Source of the DNA: CAVRQM01 sp963723455
GTDB taxonomy: Bacteria; Pseudomonadota; Alphaproteobacteria; Acetobacterales; Acetobacteraceae
Direction of reading: 5' to 3'
Length of the DNA: 64,000 nucleotides
Assembly (NCBI GenBank): GCA_963723455.1
Contig: CAVRQM010000005.1
Span: forward strand, 124,001-188,000
The notes beneath the pieces were generated by a model. The model was not told where the DNA came from. It ran no database searches and saw only the letters and a program-made list of their open reading frames with translations. Numbering within the stretch: position 1 is the first letter of the stretch; each line of letters begins with the position of its first letter. Shown here piece by piece: positions 18,029 through 26,519 of this stretch. Made by a program: the position numbers and the translations under genes.

Positions 18029-20149
18029 TCACTCGCTTGCAATGGCCGGCGCCCGCCACACCGCCTCGTGGCGCATGTCGCGCGGCAGCGATGCCGGAGC
18101 GGCCGGTCGCGCCGGCGCGACGGGCAGGCCATGTCCGGCGGCCGCGGTGCGCGCGCCGCCGCGGCCGCCGGGCAGGCGGGTCGCCAGCACGGCAGGGGGA
18201 CTGGCGGGCGGCGGCGTCAAGGGTCCGCGCGCGCCGGCCGGCCGGGCCGGCTCCAGCGGGATGTCCAGCGACGCCTGCACCGCGGCGGCCGCCTCGCCGG
18301 TGACCGGCAGCAGCCCCAGCATCGGCGCGATGCGCGCGATCACCCGGCCGGCGCCTGGCGCGCTGACCGCGCCGGCGGTGGAAAAGCCGCCGGTGGATTT
18401 GTTGCCTTGTGGATCGTCGAGCATGAAGTACACCGCGTAGCGCGGCGCGTTCATCGGGAACACCGACACAAACGCCGAGACGTTCGCGTGTTTCTCATAG
18501 CTGTGATGCAGAACCTTCTCAGCGGTGCCGGTTTTTCCGCCGACGAAGTAACCGGCCACCTCGGCCGGCTTGCCGTAGCCGGCGGTCACCACCAGGCGCA
18601 TCAGCTTGCGCGTGATGTCCGACGTCTCCGCCCGCATGATTCGCGTGCCCGCCGGCGGGGCAGCGTCGTCGCGCGCCAGGATGGTCGGCTGGTGCAGGAT
18701 TCCGCCATCGGCCACGGCGGCGGTGGCGGTGACCACATGCAGCGGCGAGACCGCGACGCCGTGGCCGAAGCCGATGGTCAGGGTCGCCGCTTCCTTCCAG
18801 TTGGCCACCGCCGGAAACAGCGGTCGCCCCGCCTCCGGCAGCTCGACCTTCAGCCGCGACATCAGCCCCAGCTTCTGCAGCCAGGCGCGCTGCCGCTCGG
18901 CGCCCACCGCCTGGGCCATCTTGGCCGCGCCGATGTTGGAGGAATAGGCGATGATCTCGGGCACGTACAGGAATCGGTGCTTGCCCTCGAAATCGTTGAT
19001 CGAGAACCGGCCGATGCGGATCGGGTTGGTCGCGTCGAACCCGTTCCAGATATGCACGATCTCGTCATCCAGCGCCATCGAAACGGTCTGCAGCTTGAAG
19101 GTGCTGCCCGGCTCATACATCCCGGTCACCGCGCGGTTGAAGCGATCATCGGGCGGCGCGTTGCCGAAATCGTTGGTGTCGTAGTCGGGCAGGCTGACCA
19201 TCGCCAGCACCTCGCCGGTGCGCACGTCCATCACGATGCCGCAGGCGCCGATGGCCTTGAACTCATCCATCGACCTGGCCAGTTCGTCGCGCATCACCGC
19301 CTGGACCCGCACGTCCAGCGACAGGCGCAAGGGCTGCGGGTCGGTGCGCAGCCGCTGGTCGAAGAAACGCTCGGCGCCGGCCACGCCGTGCTCGTCCACA
19401 TCGACGCCGCCCAGCAACTGCGCGGCGACTCGCCCCTGCGGATAGTGCCGCCGCTCGGTCGGCTGGAACGAGATGCCGGGAATCCCGAGATCGTTGATCG
19501 CGAGCTCCTGGCGCGGCGTCAGCTGGCGGGCGAGATAGACGAACTGCTTGGCCAGGTCGGACAGCTTCGCGCGCGTCTCGGCCTCGTTCAGCGTCGGCAG
19601 CACCGATTGCAGCTTCTTCGCCGCTTCGGCGGGATCGGTCATTTCGCGCGGGTCGGCATACAGCCCGGCCGTCGGCAGCGAGATCGCCAGGATCTCGCCG
19701 TTTCGATCGGTCATCATCGCCCGCTGGGCGTGCGGCATGGCCGCGACCTGATCGGGGTCGATGATGCCAGGCCCGGCATCCATCGCGGACCCGGCGCCCA
19801 GCATCCCGTCCGCCGCCAGGGCTGCCGTCTGGATCACCCGCGCCCGCCCGGGATCCAGGGCTGCGGCGGCGGGCCGTGCCGGCTGCGCGGCGGCGGCGTG
19901 ACGCGGCAGCACCGGCTGGATGATCGTGGCGTCGGTCAGCTTCAGGCCCAGCGCGCCGTACAGGGCGGCGAAGCCGGCCAGCGCCAGCACCAGCCGGCTG
20001 CGGGTGCGTTCCAGAGCGGCCCGGCGCTTCAGGTCCGGGGCGGTGACCCGCACCGTCTCCATGCGCGGCACGCCGGCATCGCGCGGCGCGCCGAACCGCC
20101 GCGCCGGCGTGGCGGGCGAGGGGGCATCCGGTCCTGGCGCGCCGCTCAC
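18029..20149 (-). CDS. ftsI: Septal transpeptidase FtsI (PBP3)
   Basis: Class B penicillin-binding protein that cross-links septal peptidoglycan, partner of FtsW. It has 706 residues, longer than the usual ~580-600 because of a Pro/Ala-rich N-terminal region and C-terminal tail. One transmembrane helix lies at about 52-70. The serine acylation motif S349-T-F-K352 is followed by SSN at 403-405 and KTG at 539-541, so all three active-site motifs are present. The ATG at 20149 overlaps the ftsL stop (ATGA). Intact. Confidence 0.94.
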   Translation of the reverse strand: MSGAPGPDAPSPATPARRFGAPRDAGVPRMETVRVTAPDLKRRAALERTRSRLVLALAGFAALYGALGLKLTDATIIQPVLPRHAAAAQPARPAAAALDPGRARVIQTAALAADGMLGAGSAMDAGPGIIDPDQVAAMPHAQRAMMTDRNGEILAISLPTAGLYADPREMTDPAEAAKKLQSVLPTLNEAETRAKLSDLAKQFVYLARQLTPRQELAINDLGIPGISFQPTERRHYPQGRVAAQLLGGVDVDEHGVAGAERFFDQRLRTDPQPLRLSLDVRVQAVMRDELARSMDEFKAIGACGIVMDVRTGEVLAMVSLPDYDTNDFGNAPPDDRFNRAVTGMYEPGSTFKLQTVSMALDDEIVHIWNGFDATNPIRIGRFSINDFEGKHRFLYVPEIIAYSSNIGAAKMAQAVGAERQRAWLQKLGLMSRLKVELPEAGRPLFPAVANWKEAATLTIGFGHGVAVSPLHVVTATAAVADGGILHQPTILARDDAAPPAGTRIMRAETSDITRKLMRLVVTAGYGKPAEVAGYFVGGKTGTAEKVLHHSYEKHANVSAFVSVFPMNAPRYAVYFMLDDPQGNKSTGGFSTAGAVSAPGAGRVIARIAPMLGLLPVTGEAAAAVQASLDIPLEPARPAGARGPLTPPPASPPAVLATRLPGGRGGARTAAAGHGLPVAPARPAAPASLPRDMRHEAVWRAPAIASE

Positions 20150-20890
20150 CGCGACAGGGTCTCCGACCCGCCGGGCTGGTAGCGTTGATAGGTGACGCTG
20201 GCCGGGGCGATCAGGCCGCGCGCCATGCCGAGCGCCGAGCCGACCTGCGCCGGGGCCGAGAACCCGGGCGAGGCAGCCTGGATGGCCAGCGGGTCAGGCC
20301 GCGGGGCCGCCGCGTAGGTGGCGGCGCGGCGCGGCAGAGCGGGACGGATCACGCTGGCGTAGCCGGCGGGAGCGTAGCCGCCGGATGCGTAGCTGGCCGG
20401 CCGGGAGCGGCGGATGATTGGCGACACGGCGGTTCGGGGTGGGGCCGACGCGCTGGCGACCAGCCCACGGGTCGCCAGCGGGGCGGCCGGCCGCGCCGGG
20501 GCGGGTGGGAAATCGGTACGGCGCATGGCCGGTGCTGACGCCGATCACCGGCGGCGTCGCCGGTGCGTCCGGCGGGGCCGCCACCGATGCGGGCGGCGCC
20601 GCGACCGGCGGCAGCCGCTGGTCGAGCTGGGCCAGGCTGGTGAATTGGCCGGGCGCCAGCGGGGCCAAGTGCGGCAGGTGCGTGCCGGCCAGGTCCTGCA
20701 GCCGGGACGGATCGTTCAGCAGCGCATACTCGGCCCGCAGCACCGAGATGTGCTCGCGGATGCGCCCGGCGGCGCTGGCCACCTGCTCGATCTGGCGGTC
20801 GAGCACGTAGCCCTGGTGTTTGGCCTGATACAGGTACAGGCCGGACCCGGCGGCAACCAGCATCGTCAGGCAGGTGACGGGACGGATCAC
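20146..20890 (-). CDS. ftsL: FtsL-like division protein with long C-terminal extension (one-base frameshift)
   Basis: Bitopic protein between rsmH and ftsI, the normal position of ftsL. The N-terminus MIRPVTCLTMLVAAGSGLYLY is a single membrane anchor. A coiled-coil-like segment follows (DRQIEQVASAAGRIREHISV, then LRAEYALLNDPSRLQDLA), which is the FtsL signature. A break near 20511 (TTT should be TT) separates it from a Pro/Ala/Ser/Tyr-rich tail. Repaired length is about 247 residues against ~100-120 for most FtsL, so the extension is unusual. The start overlaps the rsmH stop (ATGA). The symbol rests on position and architecture because FtsL sequences diverge. Confidence 0.82.
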
Positions 20891-21873
20891 GACGCCTCCA
20901 TGCCCGGTGCGTCGGCCCCTTGCGCGTCGGCCCCTTGCGCGTCAGGCCCGGAAGCCGGGCGCAGCATCGCGCGCAGCCTGGCGCTGCGGGCGCGCGGGTT
21001 GGCGCGGGTCTCCGCCTCGGACGGGCGTAGCGCGCGCTGGGTCAGCAGGCGGAAGCCGGGCGCGGCGGGCGCGCGCAGCCCGGCCGGGTCGTGCCGCGAC
21101 GGCGCGCCGGCGCGCCCGGAGGCGCCGGCCATGAAGCGCTTGACCAGGCGATCCTCCAGCGAATGGAACGACACCACGACCAGCCGCCCGCCCGGCGCCA
21201 GCAGCGCCAGCGCCGCCTCCAGCGCACGCGAGATCTCGGCCAGCTCGTCGTTGACCCGGATCCGCAGCGCCTGGAAGCTGCGCGTCGCCGGGTCCAGGCC
21301 CGAGCGGTCCGGCGGCAGCACGCCGCGGATGATGCCGGCCAGCCGCGCCGTGGTCGTGATCGGGGCGATGCAGCGGGCGGCGACGATGGCGCGCGCGATG
21401 CGCCGGGAATGACGCTCCTCGCCAAGCTCGAACAGCGTGTCGGCCAGCTCGCGCTCGTCCAGGGTCGCCACCAGCTCGGCCGCGGTGGGGCCGTCGTCGC
21501 CCATGCGCATGTCCAGCGGGCCGTCGGCGCGGAAGCTGAAGCCGCGCCGGGGGTCGTCGATCTGGAACGACGACACGCCCAGGTCGAGCACCACCCCGTC
21601 CAGCGCGGCGATCCCGTGCCGGCCCAGCAAATCCAGCATGTCGCCGAACCGGCCTTGCAGCAGGTGCAGCCGGCCGGGGAACCGCTGCGCCAGCGCCGCG
21701 CCGCGCGCCACGGCACCAGGGTCGCGGTCGATCGCCCACAGCGTGCACGCCGCCCGCCCGAGGATAGCCGCCGCATAGCCGCCGCCCCCGAACGTGCCGT
21801 CGAGATAGATGGCGCCGTCGCGCGGCGCGAGCTGGTCGAGAACTTCAGGCAGCATTACCGGAACATGACTCAC
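20887..21873 (-). CDS. rsmH: 16S rRNA (cytosine1402-N4)-methyltransferase RsmH
   Basis: SAM-dependent methylation of C1402 in the ribosomal P site. The start is GTG at 21873, overlapping the mraZ stop (GTGA); this gives 328 residues beginning VSHVPVMLPEVLDQL. The SAM motif DGTFGGGG is at 25-32. Others are DGVVLDLGVSSFQIDD, GFSFRADGPLDMRM and FQALRIRVNDEL, then VVSFHSLEDRLVKRF. The upstream ATG options would run deep into mraZ and are rejected. Intact. Confidence 0.95.
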   Translation of the reverse strand: MSHVPVMLPEVLDQLAPRDGAIYLDGTFGGGGYAAAILGRAACTLWAIDRDPGAVARGAALAQRFPGRLHLLQGRFGDMLDLLGRHGIAALDGVVLDLGVSSFQIDDPRRGFSFRADGPLDMRMGDDGPTAAELVATLDERELADTLFELGEERHSRRIARAIVAARCIAPITTTARLAGIIRGVLPPDRSGLDPATRSFQALRIRVNDELAEISRALEAALALLAPGGRLVVVSFHSLEDRLVKRFMAGASGRAGAPSRHDPAGLRAPAAPGFRLLTQRALRPSEAETRANPRARSARLRAMLRPASGPDAQGADAQGADAPGMEAS

Positions 21874-22385
21874 GCCGCCGGAGTCCCGTGCGACTGTTGC
21901 GCGAGCGAAATCGCTGCCGGCAATCCGCCGGACGCGGCCAGCCGGCGCGCCCGGTCGCGCTCGCGCGCCTCGCTCCGACGCCGCTCGGCGGCCGCCGGCT
22001 CCCACATCTGGAAGCACCTGCCGACGCCCATGAAGGTGACGCTGTCGGTCACGCCGGCATGCGCGGCCAGGCCTGCCGGCAGCACGATGCGGCCCTCACG
22101 GTCGGCCTCGATCGGGAAGGCGTCGGCATAGATCACGGTCGCCAGATCCTCATGCGCCTCGCTCATCAGCTCGAACTGCGCCAGCGGCGTAGCCAGGCTT
22201 TCGAACGCGTGGACCGGCCACGCCTCGACGCAGGCCAGCGTGGTTGACGGCCGCAGCACCATCGCAGCCGTGCCGCCCAGCGCGTCGGCGCCCGGCGCGC
22301 GCAGCGCGGCGCGGAAGGCGGCGGGGATCGAGACCCGGCCTTTGGCGTCCAGCCTGTTCAGATGGTGGCCCATGAACTGGGACAT
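21870..22385 (-). CDS. mraZ: Transcriptional regulator MraZ
   Basis: AbrB/SpoVT-type DNA-binding protein that represses its own dcw operon in other bacteria. It has 171 residues from the ATG at 22385. The two swapped-hairpin half-domains are visible: HHLNRLDAKGRVSIPAAFR near the start, and PIEADREGRIVLPAGLAAH in the middle. A charged C-terminal tail follows. It is the first gene of the 20-kb minus-strand cluster and sits 66 bp downstream of a repeated TGGG operator. An ATG at 22373 is an alternative start. Confidence 0.94.
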   Translation of the reverse strand: MSQFMGHHLNRLDAKGRVSIPAAFRAALRAPGADALGGTAAMVLRPSTTLACVEAWPVHAFESLATPLAQFELMSEAHEDLATVIYADAFPIEADREGRIVLPAGLAAHAGVTDSVTFMGVGRCFQMWEPAAAERRRSEARERDRARRLAASGGLPAAISLAQQSHGTPAA

Positions 22386-22451
22386 CCGGCCGGCGCGTCC
22401 CCTTCCATCCCCGCCCATTCCGCCCGCGGCAGGTGCGGGCGGCGCTCGCCT

Positions 22452-22491
22452 TGGGAGTGCATGGGATAGCATGGGACATCATGGGCGTCAA
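22452..22491 (-). promoter_or_regulatory. dcw promoter with MraZ-type operator (four TGGG repeats, 10-bp period)
   Basis: On the plus strand TGGGA occurs at 22452, 22462 and 22472, and TGGGC at 22482: four direct repeats exactly one helical turn apart. E. coli MraZ is known to bind TGGGN direct repeats separated by 5 nt, the same spacing. Read toward mraZ on the minus strand, TTGACG (22486-22491) and TATCCC (22463-22468) form a candidate -35/-10 pair with a 17-nt spacer. The repeats lie inside this promoter, which fits repression by occlusion. The -10 match is weak. Confidence 0.8.
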
Positions 22492-22601
22492 AGGGAATAC
22501 GTCGGCAGGCCGTCGACGAACTGACAAAAAAGCGACTTTGATGAGGGGTTTACGAGATTTTCGGCCAAGCGATCGGTTCGGTGGGATCGGCGCGGGCAGG
22601 C

Positions 22602-23026
22602 TGTCAGACGGCCTGTAAGCCGGGTTCTGTCCGCCCGACCGACGCCTTGCGGCAGCGGACGGGGTGGACGGCCATTCCTCTGGGACGCGCATTGCTGCGC
22701 GCCTCGCGCGACCAACCCGGGCGGCGGGGCGGGAATGCCCCTGCGTCGCGATCCTGTCGGACCGTCCGCCGGTCGCCCCTATTCGGTCTTGCTCCCGGTG
22801 GGGTTTGCCCTGCCGCCCCTGTCGCCAGGGGCGCGGTGCGCTCTTGCCGCACCGTTTCACCCTTGCCGGCGGCGCGGTCGCCCGCGGCGCCGGCGGTCTG
22901 TTTTCTGTGGCACTTTCCCTGGGGTCGCCCCCGCCGGCCGTTAGCCGGCACCGTATTCCCGTGGAGCCCGGACTTTCCTCCACCGGCAATTTCCCGCCGG
23001 CAGCGGCCGTCCAGCCGTCTGACTCG
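22602..23026 (-). ncRNA. rnpB: RNase P RNA (bacterial type A)
   Basis: Catalytic RNA of RNase P, about 425 nt. The 5' part (minus strand) carries the conserved GGAGGAAAGTCCGGGCTCC core, and the 3' part carries ACAGAACCCGGCTTACAGGC. The ends GTCAGACGGC (near 23023) and GCCGTCTGAC (near 22603) are complementary and form helix P1, which sets the limits to within a few bases. The GTGAAACGGTG stretch and the long GC stems between are as expected. Location directly upstream of mraZ is common in alphaproteobacteria. Apparent ORFs in this interval are not genes. Confidence 0.95.
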
Positions 23027-23078
23027 CGATCACATGCGGCAGCGCGCGGGCCGGGTCAACCGGCGGAGTCGCCCGGGG

Positions 23079-23618
23079 TCAGCTGCCCTGCATCAGCGCC
23101 TGCGCCCGCTTCAGCGGATCCATGCACGACTGGTCGCCCTTGGCGTCCAGCGCGCGGGCCTGCGACACGTCCATCTTCGCCTCCGACAGCCGATCGGGCG
23201 ATGGCGCGGCCGCGTTGCCGGGCTGGGTCTCGACCGAGTTGCTGGCCGGCGCGCTGGTGGCCGCGGCCATCGTCGGCTTGCCTTCCTGCTGGCGACGCAC
23301 GTCCTGCGCCGAGGTCGCGACCTGATTGGACGCGGCGTTCATCTCCTTGGTGCCGCCGGTGCCGCCCAGCTTCCCGCCGGCCGAGGTGCCGGTGGCGGAG
23401 GCCTGAGTGTCAGGCTGCGGGTTGGTCTTGATCGCGCCCGGGCCGGAGCCGGCCAGCGCGCCGGTGGTGACCGGACCGAGCGCCGGACTTTGGCTGAGCG
23501 TCTTGTCGAGTTGGGCGATCTGGCTGGAACACGGTCCGGCCAGCGCGGCCCCGGACAGCGCCGTGCCGCCCAGCATCATCCCCGCCGCTGCGCCGAGCAG
23601 CATCATGCGTGCGTTCAT
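23079..23618 (-). CDS. Predicted secreted protein of unknown function
   Basis: A 179-residue protein I do not recognise. The N-terminus MNARMMLLGAAAGMMLGGTA, followed by LSGAALAG, is a signal peptide with likely cleavage after ALA. The mature part begins GPCSSQIAQLDKTLSQSP; it is low complexity, rich in Gly, Ala, Ser and Thr. It has a second Cys in DQSCMDPLKRAQALM near the C-terminus, so a single disulfide is possible. A good GGGAGG-type ribosome site precedes the ATG. It stands alone between rnpB and an acyltransferase. Probably a small periplasmic or exported protein of narrow distribution. Confidence 0.75.
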   Translation of the reverse strand: MNARMMLLGAAAGMMLGGTALSGAALAGPCSSQIAQLDKTLSQSPALGPVTTGALAGSGPGAIKTNPQPDTQASATGTSAGGKLGGTGGTKEMNAASNQVATSAQDVRRQQEGKPTMAAATSAPASNSVETQPGNAAAPSPDRLSEAKMDVSQARALDAKGDQSCMDPLKRAQALMQGS

Positions 23619-23661
23619 CGCTTCCTCCCTGCATCAATGCAGGCCGAAACGGCAACAGCGC

Positions 23662-23680
23662 CGCGGCGTTCTGCGCCGCG
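23662..23680 (-). terminator. GC hairpin after the acyltransferase gene
   Basis: CGCGGCG (23662-23668) and CGCCGCG (23674-23680) form a perfect 7-bp stem with a 5-nt loop. It lies in the 82-bp gap just beyond the acyltransferase stop at 23701. No U-run follows on the minus strand, so termination is only suggested. Confidence 0.4.
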
Positions 23681-23700
23681 CCAGCACGTGACGGTGAGGC

Positions 23701-24810
23701 TCAGCCGGTCGGCCGCACCGGCACCCGGCCGCCGAGCGCCACGGCGACCCCGGTGAACAGGCGTCGCCACGCCCGCTTGCGCCGCTCCGTGACCTCGGCG
23801 ACCAGGAACACGGTGACCAGCGTGGCGAGCGGCAGGTAGAGCCGGTACGCCGTCGTGGCCACCGGCCAGGGCGAGATCGCGGCGAAGAACACCAGAAGCG
23901 GGAAATGCAGCAGATACAGCGTGAACGTCGCGCCGGCGGCCCAGGAGATGATGGCACCCAGCCGGCCGCCACCGCGCACGCCCAGCCGGGCCGAAGTGAT
24001 CGAAAAACCCAGTAGGTTGGCCGCGAACAGCAACCCGGCGCCGTAGTCGATGGCAATGGCCGGCCAGTCGAAGATCGGGCGGTCATACGCCCCGTCGTTC
24101 ACGATCGGCAAGCCGTTGTGCATCCGCCACAGCCGCCAGCCGGCCCAGGCTAGCGCGAGCGCAGCTGAGCCTACGAACAGCGTCGCGCTTCCGGCCAGCC
24201 CGATCCGAAGGCGGCGGCTCGCAGAGTGGGTTGCAACCCCAAGCAGCCAGAGCGGGAACAACATCGCGACTTTCGGGCCGGCAATCATCAAGGCCGCGGG
24301 AACCAGCAACCAGCGACGCCTTCCCGAGGCGAACGCAACGATGCCGAAAATCACGTAATACCAAACCTCGAACCCGAGCGACCAGTACGGCTCGTTCGAT
24401 CCAGGAACGACATGCTGCCATGTCTCGTTCAGGAACAGCAGAGACAACCCGAACGCCCTGGGATCGCCCGTCACAGCGCCGGGGCGCAGCTGCGGATACA
24501 GGCCGGGGTCGATGGTGGTTCCGATCCAGTCGAGCAGCAGCGTCGCGGCCAGCGCGGGAAACGCCACCGAACCAATGCGCGCGGCGCGAGCGATTGCGTA
24601 GGTGGTCGCGTCCCGTTCCTTCTCTCGCGTCACATAGCCGATCACGAAGCCGCTGAGTACGAAGAACACGTCCACCGCCTGCGAACCGAACGGCTTGATC
24701 TGCCAAAGAAAGCCGCCCCCCAGCACGCCCTGGCCGAAATGCGAGAACATCACCACCAGCGCCGCCGAAAGCCTGACCGCATCCAGATACGTGCTGGTAG
24801 CTCTGTTCAC
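23701..24810 (-). CDS. Membrane acyltransferase 3 family protein (OafA/YrhL type)
   Basis: A 369-residue polytopic membrane protein with about ten hydrophobic segments. The family signature is clear: LDAVRLSAALVVMFSHFG with the catalytic-type His, AVDVFFVLSGFVIGYVTR, and YWSLGFEVWYYVIFG. Such enzymes move acyl groups onto sugars of lipopolysaccharide, exopolysaccharide or peptidoglycan. The acceptor cannot be told from sequence. The GTG start at 24810 overlaps the amidase stop (GTGA), which suggests a cell-envelope role, possibly peptidoglycan or glycan O-acylation. Confidence 0.88.
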   Translation of the reverse strand: MNRATSTYLDAVRLSAALVVMFSHFGQGVLGGGFLWQIKPFGSQAVDVFFVLSGFVIGYVTREKERDATTYAIARAARIGSVAFPALAATLLLDWIGTTIDPGLYPQLRPGAVTGDPRAFGLSLLFLNETWQHVVPGSNEPYWSLGFEVWYYVIFGIVAFASGRRRWLLVPAALMIAGPKVAMLFPLWLLGVATHSASRRLRIGLAGSATLFVGSAALALAWAGWRLWRMHNGLPIVNDGAYDRPIFDWPAIAIDYGAGLLFAANLLGFSITSARLGVRGGGRLGAIISWAAGATFTLYLLHFPLLVFFAAISPWPVATTAYRLYLPLATLVTVFLVAEVTERRKRAWRRLFTGVAVALGGRVPVRPTG

Positions 24811-25598
24811 GACGCGAACCGGCCGCGCGGCGCGTCCACCAGTCGCGCCACCGCCAGCAGCCGCGCCAGTGTGCCGACATCAGCCTGGCCGCTGACCGCC
24901 TCGGGCCGCCAATGGCGCTGGAATGCCCGCAGCACCGTCGCCAGCGCCGGATCGAGCGCCCCTTCGGGCGCCACGCGATAGCCGATGTCGGTCAGCGCCA
25001 GCCGCACCTCGCGCAGCGCGGCCGCGTCGCGCACCGCGCCGTGCGCAGCCCCGCCCGACCCCAGTTCCGGCATGTCGGTCGGCCAGATGCCGACGCCATT
25101 GCGCGCCAGCGCCTCCCAGTCGAACCGCTCGCCCGGATCCTGCTTGCGGTCGGGCGCGATGTCGCTGTGCGCCACCACGTTGCGCGGCGGAATCGGATGG
25201 CGCGACAGCACCGACAGGCACAGGTCGCAGACGCTGGCCAGTTGCAGGACCGGGAAATCGCGATAGCCGTGCTCGTGCCCGGGGTTGACGATCTCGATGC
25301 CGATCGAACGGTCGTTCAGCGCCATGTGCCCGCGCCAGAACGAAACGCCGGCATGAAAGGCGCGCCGGCGCTCGTCCACCAGCGACCAGACCTGGCCATC
25401 CTCCTCGACCACATAGTGCGAGGAGACCCGGGCGGCCGGATCGCGCAGCCGGTCGATCGCGGCGCCGGCCGACTCCATGCCGGTGTAGTGCAGCACCAGC
25501 ATGTCGATCGGAACGCCGTCCGGGCGTTCGTCCTGGTTCGGGCTGGGCGTCGCGCGGATGGCCGGCGCGGCAACCGCCGGCGCGGCGACGGCGCTCAC
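24807..25598 (-). CDS. N-acetylmuramoyl-L-alanine amidase (Amidase_2, AmiD/AmpD-like)
   Basis: Zinc amidase cleaving the sugar-peptide bond in peptidoglycan. The GTG start at 25598 overlaps the stop of the DnaJ-type gene (GTGA); length 263 residues. The catalytic domain starts IDMLVLHYTGM (first Zn His) and continues VSSHYVVEEDGQVWSLV, RSIGIEIVNPGHE and VVAHSDIAPDRKQDPGERF (second His and the DPG loop). The C-terminal ~70 residues look like a peptidoglycan-binding helix bundle (LRAFQRHWRPEAVSGQAD). No clear signal peptide, so it may act in the cytoplasm or be exported another way. Confidence 0.9.
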   Translation of the reverse strand: MSAVAAPAVAAPAIRATPSPNQDERPDGVPIDMLVLHYTGMESAGAAIDRLRDPAARVSSHYVVEEDGQVWSLVDERRRAFHAGVSFWRGHMALNDRSIGIEIVNPGHEHGYRDFPVLQLASVCDLCLSVLSRHPIPPRNVVAHSDIAPDRKQDPGERFDWEALARNGVGIWPTDMPELGSGGAAHGAVRDAAALREVRLALTDIGYRVAPEGALDPALATVLRAFQRHWRPEAVSGQADVGTLARLLAVARLVDAPRGRFAS

Positions 25599-26407
25599 AG
25601 CCCCCGCTCGCGCTTGATGCTGTCCCAGGCGGCGTTGATGCGCGCCACCGTGTCGCCGCTGCGGGCGATGAAATCGGCCGGGACGCCGCGGCTGGCCAGG
25701 CTGTCGGGATGGTTCTCGCGCATCAGATGCTTCCACCGCCCATGCAGCGCCTCGTCGGTGGCCGAGCGCGGCAGGCCCAGCACTGCATAGGCGCCGTCCA
25801 GCACGTCGGCGGCGGGCGGCGGCGGCGGGCGGGCGCCGGGGTTGGCGGCGCGGCTCCAGGCCGGCTCGCCCAGCCCGAGCCGGTGGCAGACGGTCTGCAG
25901 GAACCGCGCCTCGGCCTGGTTCACCGGCTTGTCGGCGCGCGCGATCGCGAACAGCGCGGCCAGCACGTCCTCCAGCACGCCGGGCGAATCGGCGAAGGTC
26001 TCGCCAAGCTGCGTGGCATACGGCTCGAACCCCTCGGCGCTGGCGCGCGCCTGGTCGAACAGCCGGCCGATGTCGCGCGTCGCCTCCGGCGGGATGCGGA
26101 AATGCTGGCGGAAGGCGTCGATCTCGGTGCGGCTCACCGTGCCGTCGCATTTGGCGAGCTTGGCCGACAGCACCACCACGCACAGCGCGAACACCTCGTC
26201 GCGCCGGCCGAACATCGCCGCGATGCGGGCCGGGGCGAAGGCGGCCAGGCTGTCCGGCACGTCGTCGGGGCCGCCGGCCAACGAGATGTGGTGCCCGAGT
26301 CCGGCGTTTTCCGCGGCGTGCCCGAGCGCCGCGCCCAGCACCGCCCCGAACGGACCGCCCAGCGCCAGGCCGGCCACGCCGCCGATGATCTTGCCCCACA
26401 TGCTCAT
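25595..26407 (-). CDS. djlA: DjlA-like co-chaperone: TerB domain plus C-terminal J domain
   Basis: A 270-residue protein. The N-terminal Gly/Ala-rich segment (IIGGVAGLALGGPFGAVLGAAL) is a likely membrane anchor of the DjlA kind. A TerB-like helical domain follows (CVVVLSAKLAKCDGTVSRTEIDAFR, with the acidic metal-site pattern split here only by context). The C-terminal J domain starts AYAVLGLPRSATDEALHGRW and holds the HPD tripeptide (ENHPDS) that stimulates DnaK. The order of domains matches DjlA. It is the first gene of a three-gene minus-strand run with the amidase and acyltransferase. Confidence 0.88.
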   Translation of the reverse strand: MSMWGKIIGGVAGLALGGPFGAVLGAALGHAAENAGLGHHISLAGGPDDVPDSLAAFAPARIAAMFGRRDEVFALCVVVLSAKLAKCDGTVSRTEIDAFRQHFRIPPEATRDIGRLFDQARASAEGFEPYATQLGETFADSPGVLEDVLAALFAIARADKPVNQAEARFLQTVCHRLGLGEPAWSRAANPGARPPPPPAADVLDGAYAVLGLPRSATDEALHGRWKHLMRENHPDSLASRGVPADFIARSGDTVARINAAWDSIKRERGL

Positions 26408-26519
26408 GGACAGGGCTTACCATGCGCGTGTTGACGGCAGCAAAAGAAGCTGCGTCTGGGAAAGCGTCGCTCCACCGATCAACCGGCATGATTCGCGCGC
26501 ACAGGAACCCCGACCCGAA

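Noticed and set aside
14171..20182. Two very long plus-strand open frames (about 925 residues each) opposite the mur and ftsI genes
   Set aside because: They lie antisense to clearly conserved genes, have Arg/His/Gln-rich low-information translations, and result from high GC, which removes stop codons.
22507..22545. A rho-independent terminator for rnpB at the T-run near 22526-22531 (minus strand)
   Set aside because: Six T residues are present, but no convincing stem precedes them.
22604..22951. Several ORFs at 22.5-23.4 kb
   Set aside because: They overlap RNase P RNA or are antisense to the secreted protein.
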